The notes: generated by a model not told the origin, from the letters alone. Counted from the stretch's first letter, positions 26,079 to 36,327 are shown. The stretch: DNA of 64,000 bases from Paramagnetospirillum magnetotacticum MS-1 (GCF_000829825.1 NZ_JXSL01000023.1:121664-185663); one strand, 5' to 3'. Numbers and translations: made by a program.

Positions 26079-28531
26079 GCCTTCCCATTCCCCCCCGACC
26101 GTCCCGACGCCCCAGCGCCACCAACTTCCCGGCTGAAGCCGCCCATCATCTGGCGGCCATCTTGGTATTTTTCCTGGCCGCCTTGGTGGGCATCCGTGAA
26201 TTGCTCTCTCCCGAGTTGGTCCTGGGGCATAATTGGGATTCGCCCTTCTCGGGTCTCGAGGAGAGCTATCGAGCCATGCTTGCCTCGATCCCCTACACCT
26301 GGGATTACGACCACGCCCTCGGCTATGCGCTTCCCAACGGATTTTCCAACCGCCTGTGGTGGGCGACCCATGCCGTGCTGGGAATCTTGCTGCAAGGCCG
26401 GATGGTTGCCCAGGCCGACATCGTCGCCAACCAAGTGCTGGGGGCTTTCGGCATCTACGTCTATGTCACAGTCCTTCTCAACGACTCCGTCAGCCGCCGC
26501 CGGGCGTCGCTTGCCGGAATCGCGGCAGGCCTCTACCTGATGTTCTCGTCGGTTGTTATCGGGCATCTCATTGGCGGCGCGGCCAACCAACTGGGATCCA
26601 TGGCCGTCCTACCCTACGTCTTGGTAGTACTCGAGTGGCGACGGCGCGGTTTGAGCGATACGGCAACGCTGTGCCTGCTGATGCCGCTGTCCCTCCTGGT
26701 CGAGGTGTCTCTTCACAACACCTTGTTCGCGGGCATGTTCGTGGGTGCCTACGCCACCATCCTCTTCCCCGAGCCTCTCCATCGACGTATCCGCTTTCTG
26801 GCCGCTTACGGCATTACGACCCTGCTGGCCTATGCCCACTGGGTCATTCCGATGGTTATCTGCCTGGCCTATGAGAACATCGGACAGCGACTGCAGGAGA
26901 ACCTGGCGTTTTCAAACCTGATCGACAACGTACCGCCATTGACCGAGGCCCTTTGGGGCGACGGCTATATCCGTCCATTTTATAATTACCTCGCCGAAAG
27001 TTCGTACCGCACCGCTTGGGCAGTTCTATCCCTCAGCCTCTGTGGTGTGGTGATCGTCTCCACCCTTTGGCCCGGCAATCGCCCGGCCCACCAGACGGTA
27101 TCGGCGCGTTTTTGGCTGGCGATCTATCTACTGTTCGTGGCTCTGGCCGCAGGCTTCCAGGCGCCGTTCGGGGTGTTGGTCGAGGCCCTTTACCGCAGTT
27201 CGCCACTGATGGCCATATTCCGCTCGCCACAATGGCTGATCATGCCGTTGGCTATTGCCTTCGCGGTGCTGGTCGGACTGAGCTTCGCCCGCATCCTGGA
27301 ACACTTTCGCTGGCCCTGGGTCAGCGCAGTCCTAGTTGCAGCCGTCCTTGCCATGGTCCATCCCGCCTACCTGTCCGGCAATCTAGGAGGACAGGAACTC
27401 TACCGGCGCGCTCTCGCCAGCACCAACTGGTACAAGGGCGACCATCTGGACGCCTATGCGGTACCAAAGGATTATGCCGAGGCTATCCGCCGTCTTTACC
27501 AAGAGCCGGGAGGCGAGCGCCTGCTGGCGCTGCCCATGCGGCGCAGCCCGTATTTCCTCAACACGCCCCACCAGCGGCAGGGCTCGGGCGTCGATCCCAT
27601 CCTCAATTACAACCCACCCAAGCCTGTCGTGGTTGCCGATCTTGCCCCCGACGCCAATAGCGCGGCGATGCTAACCGGTCTCGACCGGCTGATCGACCTT
27701 TGCTCCCCAAAAGCATGGGAATTACTGGACGCGCTGGATATCGGCTACATCATTCTGAAGCGCGATTATGCGCCGCCAGTACCGCCAGAAGAACAGCTGT
27801 GGAATGCCGAACGCACCGTTTCCTGCCTACACCGTCATCTTGACGGGCAATCCACCGTGATGGTCGATGGGGAAACGACGCTGTTATTGCGACTAAACCG
27901 CCAAGGCCGCCGTGCCAAGATCTACATCCCAGATCAGATCTTGCTGATTGATCCTGGCTTCAAGGACGCGCTGGAGTCGCCGGAACGGCTGCTGGCCCGT
28001 TTGGGCGACCTTCTGGCGTCCGCCCCAGGCGGCGCCACCTTCCTTCCCGCCGCAGCCGAGGAATTTGCCGCCCTGGCCGCCCAGGCCGCGCCCGTTCCAA
28101 AGGCCACGTTCCGGGTTCTTAACCCCACGCGGTACGAAATCACGGTAACAGGCGCGAGCGGAGCCTTTCCTCTGGTCTTTTCCGAAGCCTTCCACCCCCT
28201 ATGGAAGTTGACCCCCAAGGACGCTGGCCCCTTTGACATTGGGGCGGCCATAGACCTTCCGCGCCTCGATGATCGTCGGCATACTGTGGCCAACGGCTTT
28301 GCCAACGGCTGGCTTGTGGATCTGCAGGAGGTCCGGCAACGCTTTCCAGAAGCTGTAACCCTCGGAGATGACGGAACAGCAACCATCCGCCTGTTTGCCG
28401 AATTTGCGCCGCAAAGAGTGATTCCGTTTGCGGTGGCACTCAGCGTTGCCACCTTGGCTGCGGCTCTGCTGTTTTTGTTGCTCCGCTTTGCATCGGGCCG
28501 AATTGGCGTTCGGAGGCGGCGTTTGCCATGA
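26075..28531 (+). CDS. GT-C-like polytopic membrane protein with periplasmic C-terminal domain
   Basis: About 818 residues starting at the ATG that overlaps the previous stop (ATGA). After a short cytoplasmic leader the first ~430 residues hold roughly ten hydrophobic helices. The early loop has LGHNWDSPFSGLEES, placing acidic residues after the first helix as in GT-C glycosyltransferases. The next ~330 residues are soluble (including LDIGYIILKRDYAPP, a strand pattern seen in YfhO/AftD-like proteins), and one helix closes the protein at residues 785-805. GT-C enzymes use polyprenyl-phosphate sugars at the outer face of the membrane. It is coupled by ATGA to the 1143-residue protein that follows. 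The family assignment is tentative. Confidence 0.55.
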   Translation: MSLPIPPRPSRRPSATNFPAEAAHHLAAILVFFLAALVGIRELLSPELVLGHNWDSPFSGLEESYRAMLASIPYTWDYDHALGYALPNGFSNRLWWATHAVLGILLQGRMVAQADIVANQVLGAFGIYVYVTVLLNDSVSRRRASLAGIAAGLYLMFSSVVIGHLIGGAANQLGSMAVLPYVLVVLEWRRRGLSDTATLCLLMPLSLLVEVSLHNTLFAGMFVGAYATILFPEPLHRRIRFLAAYGITTLLAYAHWVIPMVICLAYENIGQRLQENLAFSNLIDNVPPLTEALWGDGYIRPFYNYLAESSYRTAWAVLSLSLCGVVIVSTLWPGNRPAHQTVSARFWLAIYLLFVALAAGFQAPFGVLVEALYRSSPLMAIFRSPQWLIMPLAIAFAVLVGLSFARILEHFRWPWVSAVLVAAVLAMVHPAYLSGNLGGQELYRRALASTNWYKGDHLDAYAVPKDYAEAIRRLYQEPGGERLLALPMRRSPYFLNTPHQRQGSGVDPILNYNPPKPVVVADLAPDANSAAMLTGLDRLIDLCSPKAWELLDALDIGYIILKRDYAPPVPPEEQLWNAERTVSCLHRHLDGQSTVMVDGETTLLLRLNRQGRRAKIYIPDQILLIDPGFKDALESPERLLARLGDLLASAPGGATFLPAAAEEFAALAAQAAPVPKATFRVLNPTRYEITVTGASGAFPLVFSEAFHPLWKLTPKDAGPFDIGAAIDLPRLDDRRHTVANGFANGWLVDLQEVRQRFPEAVTLGDDGTATIRLFAEFAPQRVIPFAVALSVATLAAALLFLLLRFASGRIGVRRRRLP

Positions 28532-31500
28532 GGCTTAGCATTGCAGCCATCTTGATCGGCGCGGCCTTTACCATGGCGGCGACCGCCAGCACTGCGTCGA
28601 GCCAAGGCGAAACCGCGTCGTCGCCGCCCATTTCCGTGTCACATCCTATCTCCGCCGCCCCATCAGCCCCCATCGTGGTTCGCCGCACCACCACCGCAGC
28701 CCCCCTTCCGGCGGGGACCTATTCCCTCGAAGCCAAGATACGGCTGCGGAAGGAAAATTCCAGCGGCATCAAAATGTTACCGGCGTTCGACGTGGCTGAG
28801 CCCGCGATACCGGCCGAGGGAGGATGGCAGCGCAGCGGTGCCCTATTCACCTGGAATCCGACCCAAGCTCCCATTGCGTTGGAAATCCCTCTCCGCCTCA
28901 ATCCGAAAGCCTCCCTTGCCGATTTGAGCAGCGCGGCGGCGCTGATCGTCCGCACATCCAATGCCTCCCCCGGCAACGCCATCTTCCTTTCCATGCAGGT
29001 GACCATGGAACGGGCCGATGGCAGCATTCTGGTCCTGAGCACACCGGGCGCTACCGGGAATGTTAGGCACCTGTCACCCATGGCACGCCCACCGCAACCG
29101 CGCGGTATCGGATATATTGTCGGCCGAATTCTGAACCGGCCATTCGATGAGGACTGGCGCTTCCTGCCTCATCCCGACGGACTGACTGTCATGCAGCGCC
29201 GGTTTTCCGAACCGGTCGAACCCAAGTCCTTGGAATACATTGATATCGGCTGCCAAGGCGGCAACTGTGCCGTCAATCTCAGAGTCCGCAGCGATACCGG
29301 AGAGTCCCGAATCGTCTCCTTTGCCGATCTCTCCCCATCGGAACGGATAGAGGAAGGCAACCGCGTCACCCGGCTGGCCGTCGGCCAGACTGTCCGCGGG
29401 TTGATGCCCGGCCGACACGTCACCCTGGATGAGATCATCGCCTATGTGCCCGGCAAGCCTGAGGAGGCGATTCCGCTCCGGCGACTCACACGGCTGGACC
29501 TGATCGGCATAGAAGCGGCAGGTGACGTATTCATCCTGCCCGTCAATGCTCAAAAGGGGAACAACGGAGCCCATACTCTGACCATTCCCCTGGGAAAACC
29601 GCTCAGCGCTGTTCTCGGCGACCTGAATGGGTTGCGGTTGGTCGATGCCCGTATAATCGCCACACCTGAAGACCGGCACCGCATTGCCGGTCTCAGGATC
29701 GAGGAAATTAGCTTCACCAAACCGATGATCAGGACGGCTGTTCCTGATCTCTCCGCCCCATGCCGCCAATGGACCGAAATTTGGGGAGGGGCATTTGATG
29801 AACAGCGGCCAGGCTGGGCGAAGTGCCCGAACATTCTGGCCTTCGAGGAGGGAACATCCGTTCCGCCCCAATTCAGGCATGGACTCTTGGACATTGCTCC
29901 AGAGGGCATGACCATCCTTGCCGCCAAGCACGCAGCCTACGGCCCCGCTCCCAACGGGCGCCCGCATTCTGTGAAGGTCTTGTTCACCAAGGATGAGGCC
30001 GTGCTGCGCGTCGCCGTCAACGAGCCGCGCGATTCCCAGATGAGACGACGCCGCGTGGATATCCGCCTGCACACGTCCACCGGCGGAAGCGTGACATTGC
30101 GTGCCGAACGCAATGGGGTGACATCGCCCCCTCTGCGGGAGATCACCCTGGCGCCCGGTGAAGCGGAAATTTGGAGTGAAATCGGAGGCGGCGAGCGGGC
30201 AGTTCTTGAACTGCGACCGGCTGGACGGCCATCAGGGACCCCCGAAGGCACCATCGCCACTGACTTCTCCATTCAGCCGATGACCGACGGTGCGCCAAGG
30301 GTCGACCGGGCGGGACGAGACTTGTCTGCCACCACCGAACCGGCGTGCCGCCAATGGTCGGACGGCACATTGTGTTATTCCTCCTCGGCGAAGCCAGCGT
30401 TCGAGTACCGCCAAAGGCGTAATCTGACCCTGCCGCCGAATGCCTATTTCTTCCTGTCAGGGCCTGACCCCTGGGGCCGCACCACGGAGCTCACCCTGAT
30501 AGACGCAGCAGGGAAGGTCAGACACATCCCCGTCAGGATGAACCAACCGCTTCCTCTGGGCGACAAAGGCGATATTCGTGAACTCCGCCTGCGTTTCGAC
30601 GGAGGTTTACCCGATTTCAGGCATTGGGCCATATTTACGACGCAAGACACAGATGATCTGTCCCTGCCGTCGGTCTTACTCCCGTCATCGGAATGGGTGC
30701 CCCTCGTCCCGGAGCAACCTATGACCGCAGCGGAAATCCCTGCGGCACTTGCGGGCAATGCCGTCGAAGCGCTGGTACCCACCGGGGGCTTGCCAGCACG
30801 TGCCGAAACGGTGTGGAGGACGCCGATTGGAAATGGATTGCCACCGAGCCTCATCCGCGCCCGCATCGACATCCTGGCCGGGCGTCTTCCTCCTTATCCC
30901 AAAGTGAGGCTTCAGGCCCGTCTGGTGGGCGCCGATTGGGAAAGGACGGTCCCCATTCCCTTCGACGATGGACAATCCACCTCGGTACTTCCGCTGGTTT
31001 CTTGGTTGGAACGCGAGCCCCCCCGCCCCGGTACCCGCTCCCTTTCGTTCATCGAGTGGCGTCTTGTCGTTGAACAGAGTCGCGAGGTGCCGACCGCCCC
31101 TGCCACCGTCCAGATTTCCGCCGAGGCATTTCGCTCCGGTCTCCAGCGCCTCGACTCCAAGCTGAGCCAGACACCACTGCTGCAGGTCAACGGGAAGCCA
31201 CTCTCGGCACAGGGTTTCAGCCTTCCTGCCACCCTCAACCCCGGCGAGGATGAGATTACTGCCCAATTCGGCTTAGTCTATTTGCCTGTGGGAGGGGAAG
31301 AGTTGGTGAGTGTGCTCGACAATCCCCATATTGTGGTTTCCGACATTCGCCTCGCCACCGATCTGGCCCTGAAAATTCCACCGGGTATCGCCCCACCGGC
31401 TCTCAAATCCACCTCTCCATTGCCTTGGGTCGCCTCCATGATCGCCGCAGCGGCCATTATCTGGTGGAGGAGGTTGGCGCTGGGGCGCATTCTTCTTCGG

Positions 31501-31959
31501 ATCGGATCACCGCCGCACCTTGGCATAGCCTTTCCGAAATCCCTCTGGAGGCGCATCACTGCGGTACCGCGCCGGATTTGGGTCATTTCCGCAATTCTGT
31601 CGAGCCTGGGGCTCCTCCTGCTCAGCCTATTCCAGCCGCCCCTCGTGACCGACGGAATCCTGCCCACTGTATCTCGGCTTGCCGCCGCTACGGCCTGGAT
31701 GTTGGCGTACCGACCGCGGGCCCGACGGCTTTCTGATAGCGATCCCGGGTCCACTGCGGTTCACCATGCCTTGTGGGGCGTCATGCTTTCACTGGCGGCA
31801 GCGATCCTCCTGATTGCATTCGCCCGCCCCGCAGCGGCCAACCAGGTGGCCGCCATCGCATATTATTTGATCATTGCGGCACTGGTTGCCGCTTGGCGCA
31901 GCGACCGGAAAAAGAATTCGCAAGGAGAGGACGTGTCCGTGACGAACCAGCAATGCTAA
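28528..31959 (+). CDS. Large exported protein with five C-terminal membrane helices, unknown
   Basis: 1143 residues that I cannot assign to a family. A Sec signal-like N-terminus (hydrophobic residues 4-20, Ala-rich) is followed by ~930 residues of beta-rich sequence. A short Cys-containing unit recurs: CRQWTEIWGG ... WAKCPNILAFE near 413 and CRQWSDGTLCYSS near 608, each opening a region with a beta-sandwich look, which suggests duplicated carbohydrate-binding-like domains. The last ~200 residues contain five hydrophobic helices separated by short basic loops, so the bulk of the protein should face the periplasm. It is coupled to the GT-C-like protein by ATGA and overlaps the flippase start by 7 nt. 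A partner of the GT-C protein in glycan assembly is plausible but inferred. Confidence 0.65.
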   Translation: MRLSIAAILIGAAFTMAATASTASSQGETASSPPISVSHPISAAPSAPIVVRRTTTAAPLPAGTYSLEAKIRLRKENSSGIKMLPAFDVAEPAIPAEGGWQRSGALFTWNPTQAPIALEIPLRLNPKASLADLSSAAALIVRTSNASPGNAIFLSMQVTMERADGSILVLSTPGATGNVRHLSPMARPPQPRGIGYIVGRILNRPFDEDWRFLPHPDGLTVMQRRFSEPVEPKSLEYIDIGCQGGNCAVNLRVRSDTGESRIVSFADLSPSERIEEGNRVTRLAVGQTVRGLMPGRHVTLDEIIAYVPGKPEEAIPLRRLTRLDLIGIEAAGDVFILPVNAQKGNNGAHTLTIPLGKPLSAVLGDLNGLRLVDARIIATPEDRHRIAGLRIEEISFTKPMIRTAVPDLSAPCRQWTEIWGGAFDEQRPGWAKCPNILAFEEGTSVPPQFRHGLLDIAPEGMTILAAKHAAYGPAPNGRPHSVKVLFTKDEAVLRVAVNEPRDSQMRRRRVDIRLHTSTGGSVTLRAERNGVTSPPLREITLAPGEAEIWSEIGGGERAVLELRPAGRPSGTPEGTIATDFSIQPMTDGAPRVDRAGRDLSATTEPACRQWSDGTLCYSSSAKPAFEYRQRRNLTLPPNAYFFLSGPDPWGRTTELTLIDAAGKVRHIPVRMNQPLPLGDKGDIRELRLRFDGGLPDFRHWAIFTTQDTDDLSLPSVLLPSSEWVPLVPEQPMTAAEIPAALAGNAVEALVPTGGLPARAETVWRTPIGNGLPPSLIRARIDILAGRLPPYPKVRLQARLVGADWERTVPIPFDDGQSTSVLPLVSWLEREPPRPGTRSLSFIEWRLVVEQSREVPTAPATVQISAEAFRSGLQRLDSKLSQTPLLQVNGKPLSAQGFSLPATLNPGEDEITAQFGLVYLPVGGEELVSVLDNPHIVVSDIRLATDLALKIPPGIAPPALKSTSPLPWVASMIAAAAIIWWRRLALGRILLRIGSPPHLGIAFPKSLWRRITAVPRRIWVISAILSSLGLLLLSLFQPPLVTDGILPTVSRLAAATAWMLAYRPRARRLSDSDPGSTAVHHALWGVMLSLAAAILLIAFARPAAANQVAAIAYYLIIAALVAAWRSDRKKNSQGEDVSVTNQQC

Positions 31960-33185
31960 AGATATTCCTGCGCCAAAATATCGTCGTCCTGATTCTTCTA
32001 AACAGCGGCAACTTCTGCAACTACCTGTTCCAGGTCGTAGTCGGCCGGGCCCTGGATCCTGCGGAATACGGAAGCCTCAACTCACTAGCCGCCCTGTTGT
32101 CGGTAATCATGGCCCCGGCCTCGGTAATGCCCGTAGTGTTCGCCAAATTCACGATTGAGTTGGGCGATACAGCCCGTATCCGGAACCTGATTTCCACTTG
32201 CATGAAGGGAATGGGGCTGATTGCCCTGGTGGTTCCGGTGGGGGCGACGCTCTTTACCGGGACGGCCATGGGCTATCTAAAGCTGACAGAGCCCACTCCC
32301 TACCTGATCATGCTACTCAACCTGTCGGTGGCTCTTTTATTGCCACCTATGTGGGGAGTCCTGCAGGGGCTGTCACGCTTCACATACTTCGGCGTGGCAT
32401 CAGCCGGAGCAATGTTCATCCGGCTGGCCATTGCCTTCGTCGCGCTTCGGCTGTTCGGCCAAGGCATCAATGCCGCGCTTTCAGCCTGGACTTTCGGCCT
32501 GATATTCGAACTGGCTATCAGCGCCCTGGCCCTGCGGGATGTCATGCGCGTTCCCGCAGCCCCCCTTCCCGCAGGAATTTTCCGCCGCATGGTCCGCTTC
32601 GCCATTCCGGCCTTGGCATCGACGACGATGTTCATCTTTATGTGGAACGTTGACATAATATTAGCACGCCTTTATTGCAGCCCCTATGATTCCGGGCTTT
32701 ATGCCAATGCCGCGATCATTGGCCACATCGCCCTTTTCCTGCCCGCCGCCCTGGTTAATGTCTTGCTACCCCATGTGGCCAAGGCGCACAAGGAGGGCCT
32801 GTCAGGTGGAGGGGCCTTGGCGGCCAGCCTCGCTCTTTGCGTGGTGTTATCCGGGGGTTTTTGCCTGCTCTGCCTGATCTGGTCGGAGGAAATCATCAGC
32901 CTTCTGTTCGGCGCCAAGTTCATCCCTGCGGCGCCAATCCTGCAACTGCTCAGCCCGGCCATGGCCCTGCTGTCGTTATGCAATGTGCTGATTAACTTCT
33001 CCATGGCGCGCAACCGATTTTCGTTCATCAAGGTGCTCGCCCTGGGGGCTGGGCTCGTCCCGGCGCTAGTCTACGCATTCCACGCCGACGGCAGGACCAT
33101 CGCCCTGATCATGCTGGGAGTTTCCGCCTTGATCTTGGCGGGCATCACCTTGACGCTCACGATCGAGGAGCGGAAGCAGGCTTAA
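31953..33185 (+). CDS. MOP-superfamily polysaccharide flippase (Wzx-like)
   Basis: 410 residues starting at the ATG at 31953, inside the last codons of the preceding gene. There are about 11-12 hydrophobic helices, including NSGNFCNYLFQVVVGRALDPAEYGSLNSLAALLSV at the start. That NYxxxxxxGRxLxPxEYGxL pattern is typical of the Polysacc_synt/Wzx group. Members move undecaprenyl- or other lipid-linked oligosaccharides across the inner membrane. It is the last gene of the operon that begins at 23.5 kb, and its final 29 bases overlap the convergent metallophosphoesterase. Its presence beside two ABC exporters implies at least two export routes in this locus. Confidence 0.85.
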   Translation: MLKIFLRQNIVVLILLNSGNFCNYLFQVVVGRALDPAEYGSLNSLAALLSVIMAPASVMPVVFAKFTIELGDTARIRNLISTCMKGMGLIALVVPVGATLFTGTAMGYLKLTEPTPYLIMLLNLSVALLLPPMWGVLQGLSRFTYFGVASAGAMFIRLAIAFVALRLFGQGINAALSAWTFGLIFELAISALALRDVMRVPAAPLPAGIFRRMVRFAIPALASTTMFIFMWNVDIILARLYCSPYDSGLYANAAIIGHIALFLPAALVNVLLPHVAKAHKEGLSGGGALAASLALCVVLSGGFCLLCLIWSEEIISLLFGAKFIPAAPILQLLSPAMALLSLCNVLINFSMARNRFSFIKVLALGAGLVPALVYAFHADGRTIALIMLGVSALILAGITLTLTIEERKQA

Positions 33186-34185
33186 ATTGCGGTTTGTCGC
33201 CCCCGGCATCGGCGCGCAAGGTGAAGACGGTTACTTCCGGCGGACAATAGAAGCGATAAGGGATTTCGCCGACGCCGACGCCTGGGGTCGTGTAGCCAAG
33301 CATCTCGCCGTGCCGCCACGATCCTTTCGCATAGCCCCGGTGGCGCTTCAACTCGCGCACTACGGGCGTGCCGTCGGGGAGGCAGATCTGGCCACCATGG
33401 GTGTGACCGCAAAGATACAGGTCATAGCCAGCGGCAGCGGCGACGGCTGCCATCTCCGGAGAATGCACCAGGGCGATGCCAAACTCCCCCGGTGGAAGGC
33501 TAAGGGCCTGATCGGCCAAGTTGGTGTGGAACGTATGGACGTCGTCCAACCCCGTCAGCCACAGCCGCTCTCCCCGGCGCTCGACATAGGCAGATTCGTT
33601 GACCAAGACCTCGAAATTCCGTGCCTCCAAGGCGGGTACCATCCCGGCTTCATCATGGTTCCCGAGGATGGCGACGAAACCATCAGTGGCACGGACGGTC
33701 CTCAAGGCTAAGGACAGCGCGCTCAGAACATCATCGAATGGACCGGTGAAGCCCGCGCGGTAATCGCCAGTCAACACGCATAGATCCACCTCGCATTCTG
33801 CCGTCGCCCGCGACAGGGCGAGGTCCAGACCGGGCATCATGTCCAGATGAGGATCGCTGACTTGTAAGATGCGATAGCCGTCAAAAGCAGGCGGTAGTCC
33901 TGGTAACGATACCGTCAATTCCACACGGCGCACCGCGCAGGCATTGGTGCGGCCGCGGCGATCCAGCCACGAGCGGCGGAGAAGAGCGTATCCCGCGTTG
34001 ATGATGGCGGAAAGGGCTGTGCGATACAGTTGATGCCACTGCCTGTGTGGACTGGAGTAGCCCAGGAGCCGGAGATTGGATTCCAAGCGGCAACGCTCGT
34101 GGCGCCAGCGCGTCCGGTCTCCATCGAGACGACGCACCCGCCAAGCGGCATCGGGTTGTCTGCATTTAAAGGCTAAACGGTTCAT
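33157..34185 (-). CDS. Calcineurin-like metallophosphoesterase
   Basis: 342 residues from the ATG at 34185, which follows GAGGATC; an in-frame ATG at 34221 lacks a ribosome site. The full metal-binding set is present: SDPHLD (DxH), LTGDYRAG (GD), LGNHDEAG (GNHD), LVHSPE (H) and LCGHTHGGQICLP (GHxH). This matches the YkuE/LpxH-like branch of phosphoesterases, some of which are membrane-associated and act on phospholipids or UDP-diacylglucosamine. The basic N-terminal 90 residues include a weakly hydrophobic stretch. It is third in a leftward group with galE and an ABC ATPase. The substrate is not predictable. Confidence 0.85.
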   Translation of the reverse strand: MNRLAFKCRQPDAAWRVRRLDGDRTRWRHERCRLESNLRLLGYSSPHRQWHQLYRTALSAIINAGYALLRRSWLDRRGRTNACAVRRVELTVSLPGLPPAFDGYRILQVSDPHLDMMPGLDLALSRATAECEVDLCVLTGDYRAGFTGPFDDVLSALSLALRTVRATDGFVAILGNHDEAGMVPALEARNFEVLVNESAYVERRGERLWLTGLDDVHTFHTNLADQALSLPPGEFGIALVHSPEMAAVAAAAGYDLYLCGHTHGGQICLPDGTPVVRELKRHRGYAKGSWRHGEMLGYTTPGVGVGEIPYRFYCPPEVTVFTLRADAGGDKPQFKPASAPRS

Positions 34186-34253
34186 CCTGATCCTCGGGCT
34201 CCCGCAGGATATGGGAGCCATTTACTGCGGCGCCATCCCAACTGGAAAGAAGT

Positions 34254-34997
34254 TCATGGCTTGCCGCCCACCTGTTCCTGCAAATTTTCATATGCATCGA
34301 TCAACGCATCGACCGAACCATCGGCGTAAAGTTGGCTTCGGTGGAGAAGAAGGGCGCGGTTACACATGCGGCGCAGAATTGAAAAATCGTGCGAAACCAG
34401 AATAAAACTGCGGCAAGGAGAGTCCTCTGCGGTCAGAACTCGTGCAACCTGATTGACGAAGGAGGTATCCGCCGCAGCCAGACTTTCGTCCATCAACAAA
34501 ATGTCTGGCCGCAACATGCGAGCGACGGCGAAGGCTAGGCGCGCGACTTGCCCCTGAGACAACTCTCCCAAATGGGAGTCTCCGACCCCCGGCAGGTCCG
34601 CCAGCATCAAAATGCGGTTTTCACGCTCCGCGTCGCATTCCTGCAGCCGCCCCTTCCACGTATGAACCATGCGGATGTTCATCCGCACCGTCAGCGCTGG
34701 ATCCAAACCATATGTCGGCGCCAATAGAGGATGAACCGTGCCCATCACGTTCAGATGCCCCGAGAACGGGAGGATCCCCGCGATCACTCGCAGTAGCGAT
34801 GTCTTGCCGCTGCCGTTTTCGCCCAGCAGGGCCACACGTTCGCCAGATCGCAGGCTGAACGCCACTCCGTCGAGAATCAACTTGGTCGAGCGCGCGCCGC
34901 AGCGCCCGAGAATGCGGTGCTTCAGAGACCGGCCATAGACGCCGGTCTCGATGGTGACCTTCAGATTCTCTGCCGTAACAAGCGGGGCCGTGGGCAT
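34254..34997 (-). CDS. ABC transporter ATPase for polysaccharide export (Wzt/KpsT-like)
   Basis: 247 residues with a complete nucleotide-binding domain: Walker A GENGSGKTS near 59, Q-loop region HPLLAPTYGLDPALT, signature ELSQGQVARLAFAVARML, Walker B ILLMDESLAAAD and H-loop VSHDFS. The N-terminal amphipathic leader and short size fit the capsule/O-antigen exporter ATPases, without the extra C-terminal glycan-binding domain of some Wzt proteins. The start follows TAGGGGACAG, 10 bp after galE. The matching permease is probably the divergent gene at 36.3 kb; the second permease at 39.7 kb already has its own ATPase. Confidence 0.85.
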   Translation of the reverse strand: MPTAPLVTAENLKVTIETGVYGRSLKHRILGRCGARSTKLILDGVAFSLRSGERVALLGENGSGKTSLLRVIAGILPFSGHLNVMGTVHPLLAPTYGLDPALTVRMNIRMVHTWKGRLQECDAERENRILMLADLPGVGDSHLGELSQGQVARLAFAVARMLRPDILLMDESLAAADTSFVNQVARVLTAEDSPCRSFILVSHDFSILRRMCNRALLLHRSQLYADGSVDALIDAYENLQEQVGGKP

Positions 34998-35007
34998 GAT
35001 CTGTCCC

Positions 35008-35988
35008 CTACCTCGCCATGACCATGGATTGGTGCCAATGCCACACGCTGGAAATGATGTCGTCCAGAGTGTACGCCGGATGCCAGCCCAATATTCTTTG
35101 CGCCAGACGGGTGTCGGCGATCAGAGTCGGAGGATCGCAAAGACGGCGCGGCGACTTTTCATTGGGGACCGGCCTACCGCCGATACGGTGCACCGCCTCA
35201 AGAATGTTGAGAACACTACTTCCCCGGCCACTTCCCAGATTGAGGGCGGTCGAAGCGCCATCCTCCCGCAGGTGTTCGAGCGCCAAGCAATGGCCTTCGG
35301 CCAGATCGGCCACGTGGACGTAGTCGCGAACACATGTCCCGTCAGAGGTCTCGTAATCGGTACCGAAGATCTTCACTGGTGGCCTGCGCCCCATCGCCGC
35401 CAAGACGGCCGCAGGGATCATTCGCACATCATGATTGCCATATGACCCCACCCCATAGGCGGCACCGGCAGCATTGAAATAGCGCAAGATGACATGACGA
35501 ATCCCGTGGCAGCGTTCGTACCACTCCAAGGCCCGTTCGAAAACTAACTTGGTTTCCCCATAGGGATTGATCGGAATTTGCGGCTCACTCTCGGCAATGG
35601 GGACCGAAGAAGGAGTGCCATAGGTCGCGCAGGTGGACGAGAACACGATGGCCCGGCAGCCGACCCGGACCATGGCTTCCAACAAAGAGAGTCCGGCGAC
35701 TACATTCGTCCTGTAATAGGCTGTCGGGTCCGCCATGCTTTCATCCACATAGGCGAAACCGGCGAAATGGATGACGGCTGAAACGTCGTGGCGCCGGAAC
35801 AATTCAACCAGGACTTCGGTATCTAGCAGATCCACTTCGGCGAAGTGCACGCCATGGGGAACGGCGTCGCGGCTGCCGCGACACAAATTATCAACCACGA
35901 TAATGGATTCGGGGGAATAACCGTTTCTGATGAGGTGGTGAAGAGTGTGCGAACCCACATAGCCCGCACCACCGGTCACGAGGAGCAT
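35008..35988 (-). CDS. galE: UDP-glucose 4-epimerase
   Basis: 326 residues from the ATG at 35988; a GTG three codons upstream is the alternative. Short-chain dehydrogenase hallmarks are clear: nucleotide-binding VTGGAGYVGSHT at the N-terminus, VIHFAGFAYV, catalytic Ser/Thr in FSSTCATYG, and the Tyr-x3-Lys pair in NPYGETKL near residue 146. ILRYFNAAGA and the C-terminal IADTRLAQRILGW are characteristic of GalE. It interconverts UDP-glucose and UDP-galactose (or the GlcNAc/GalNAc forms), supplying donors for the local glycosyltransferases. It heads a leftward group with the ABC ATPase and the phosphoesterase. Confidence 0.9.
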   Translation of the reverse strand: MLLVTGGAGYVGSHTLHHLIRNGYSPESIIVVDNLCRGSRDAVPHGVHFAEVDLLDTEVLVELFRRHDVSAVIHFAGFAYVDESMADPTAYYRTNVVAGLSLLEAMVRVGCRAIVFSSTCATYGTPSSVPIAESEPQIPINPYGETKLVFERALEWYERCHGIRHVILRYFNAAGAAYGVGSYGNHDVRMIPAAVLAAMGRRPPVKIFGTDYETSDGTCVRDYVHVADLAEGHCLALEHLREDGASTALNLGSGRGSSVLNILEAVHRIGGRPVPNEKSPRRLCDPPTLIADTRLAQRILGWHPAYTLDDIISSVWHWHQSMVMAR

Positions 35989-36327
35989 TGTTATCACCCG
36001 TCAGAACCAAGGGGCTATCCCCGGAGTAGATTCCTTCGTCAGCTTCACCCAACCGGAAACATCTGCCAGATGGCAAAGTTCCAGGTCGAAGAGAACGCCC
36101 AGGGCGGCCCGTTATAGACATTTTGTCGCAGTCGAGCAACTACGGCCTCCCGGCGGAGGCTGGCAATTACTGCATGAGACGCGGCGGCGTTACCCTTGGG
36201 GGATTGACCATGGCTCACGCAAGGATGGCAGAATGTGGGGCTTGGGACCCGGAGGATTCGGGTATAGTGTTCCCGCCCCCGATTTTTCCGACGGGGGGGC
36301 TTGTGCGGCAATGAGGCGTGACGAGAT
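35989..36327. other. Divergent control region between galE and the ABC permease
   Basis: About 340 bp with no convincing gene. A TATAGT at 36263-36268 on the plus strand could be a -10 for the permease, but its nearest -35-like hexamer (TTGGGA at 36243) is too close. No terminator is seen. Confidence 0.35.
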
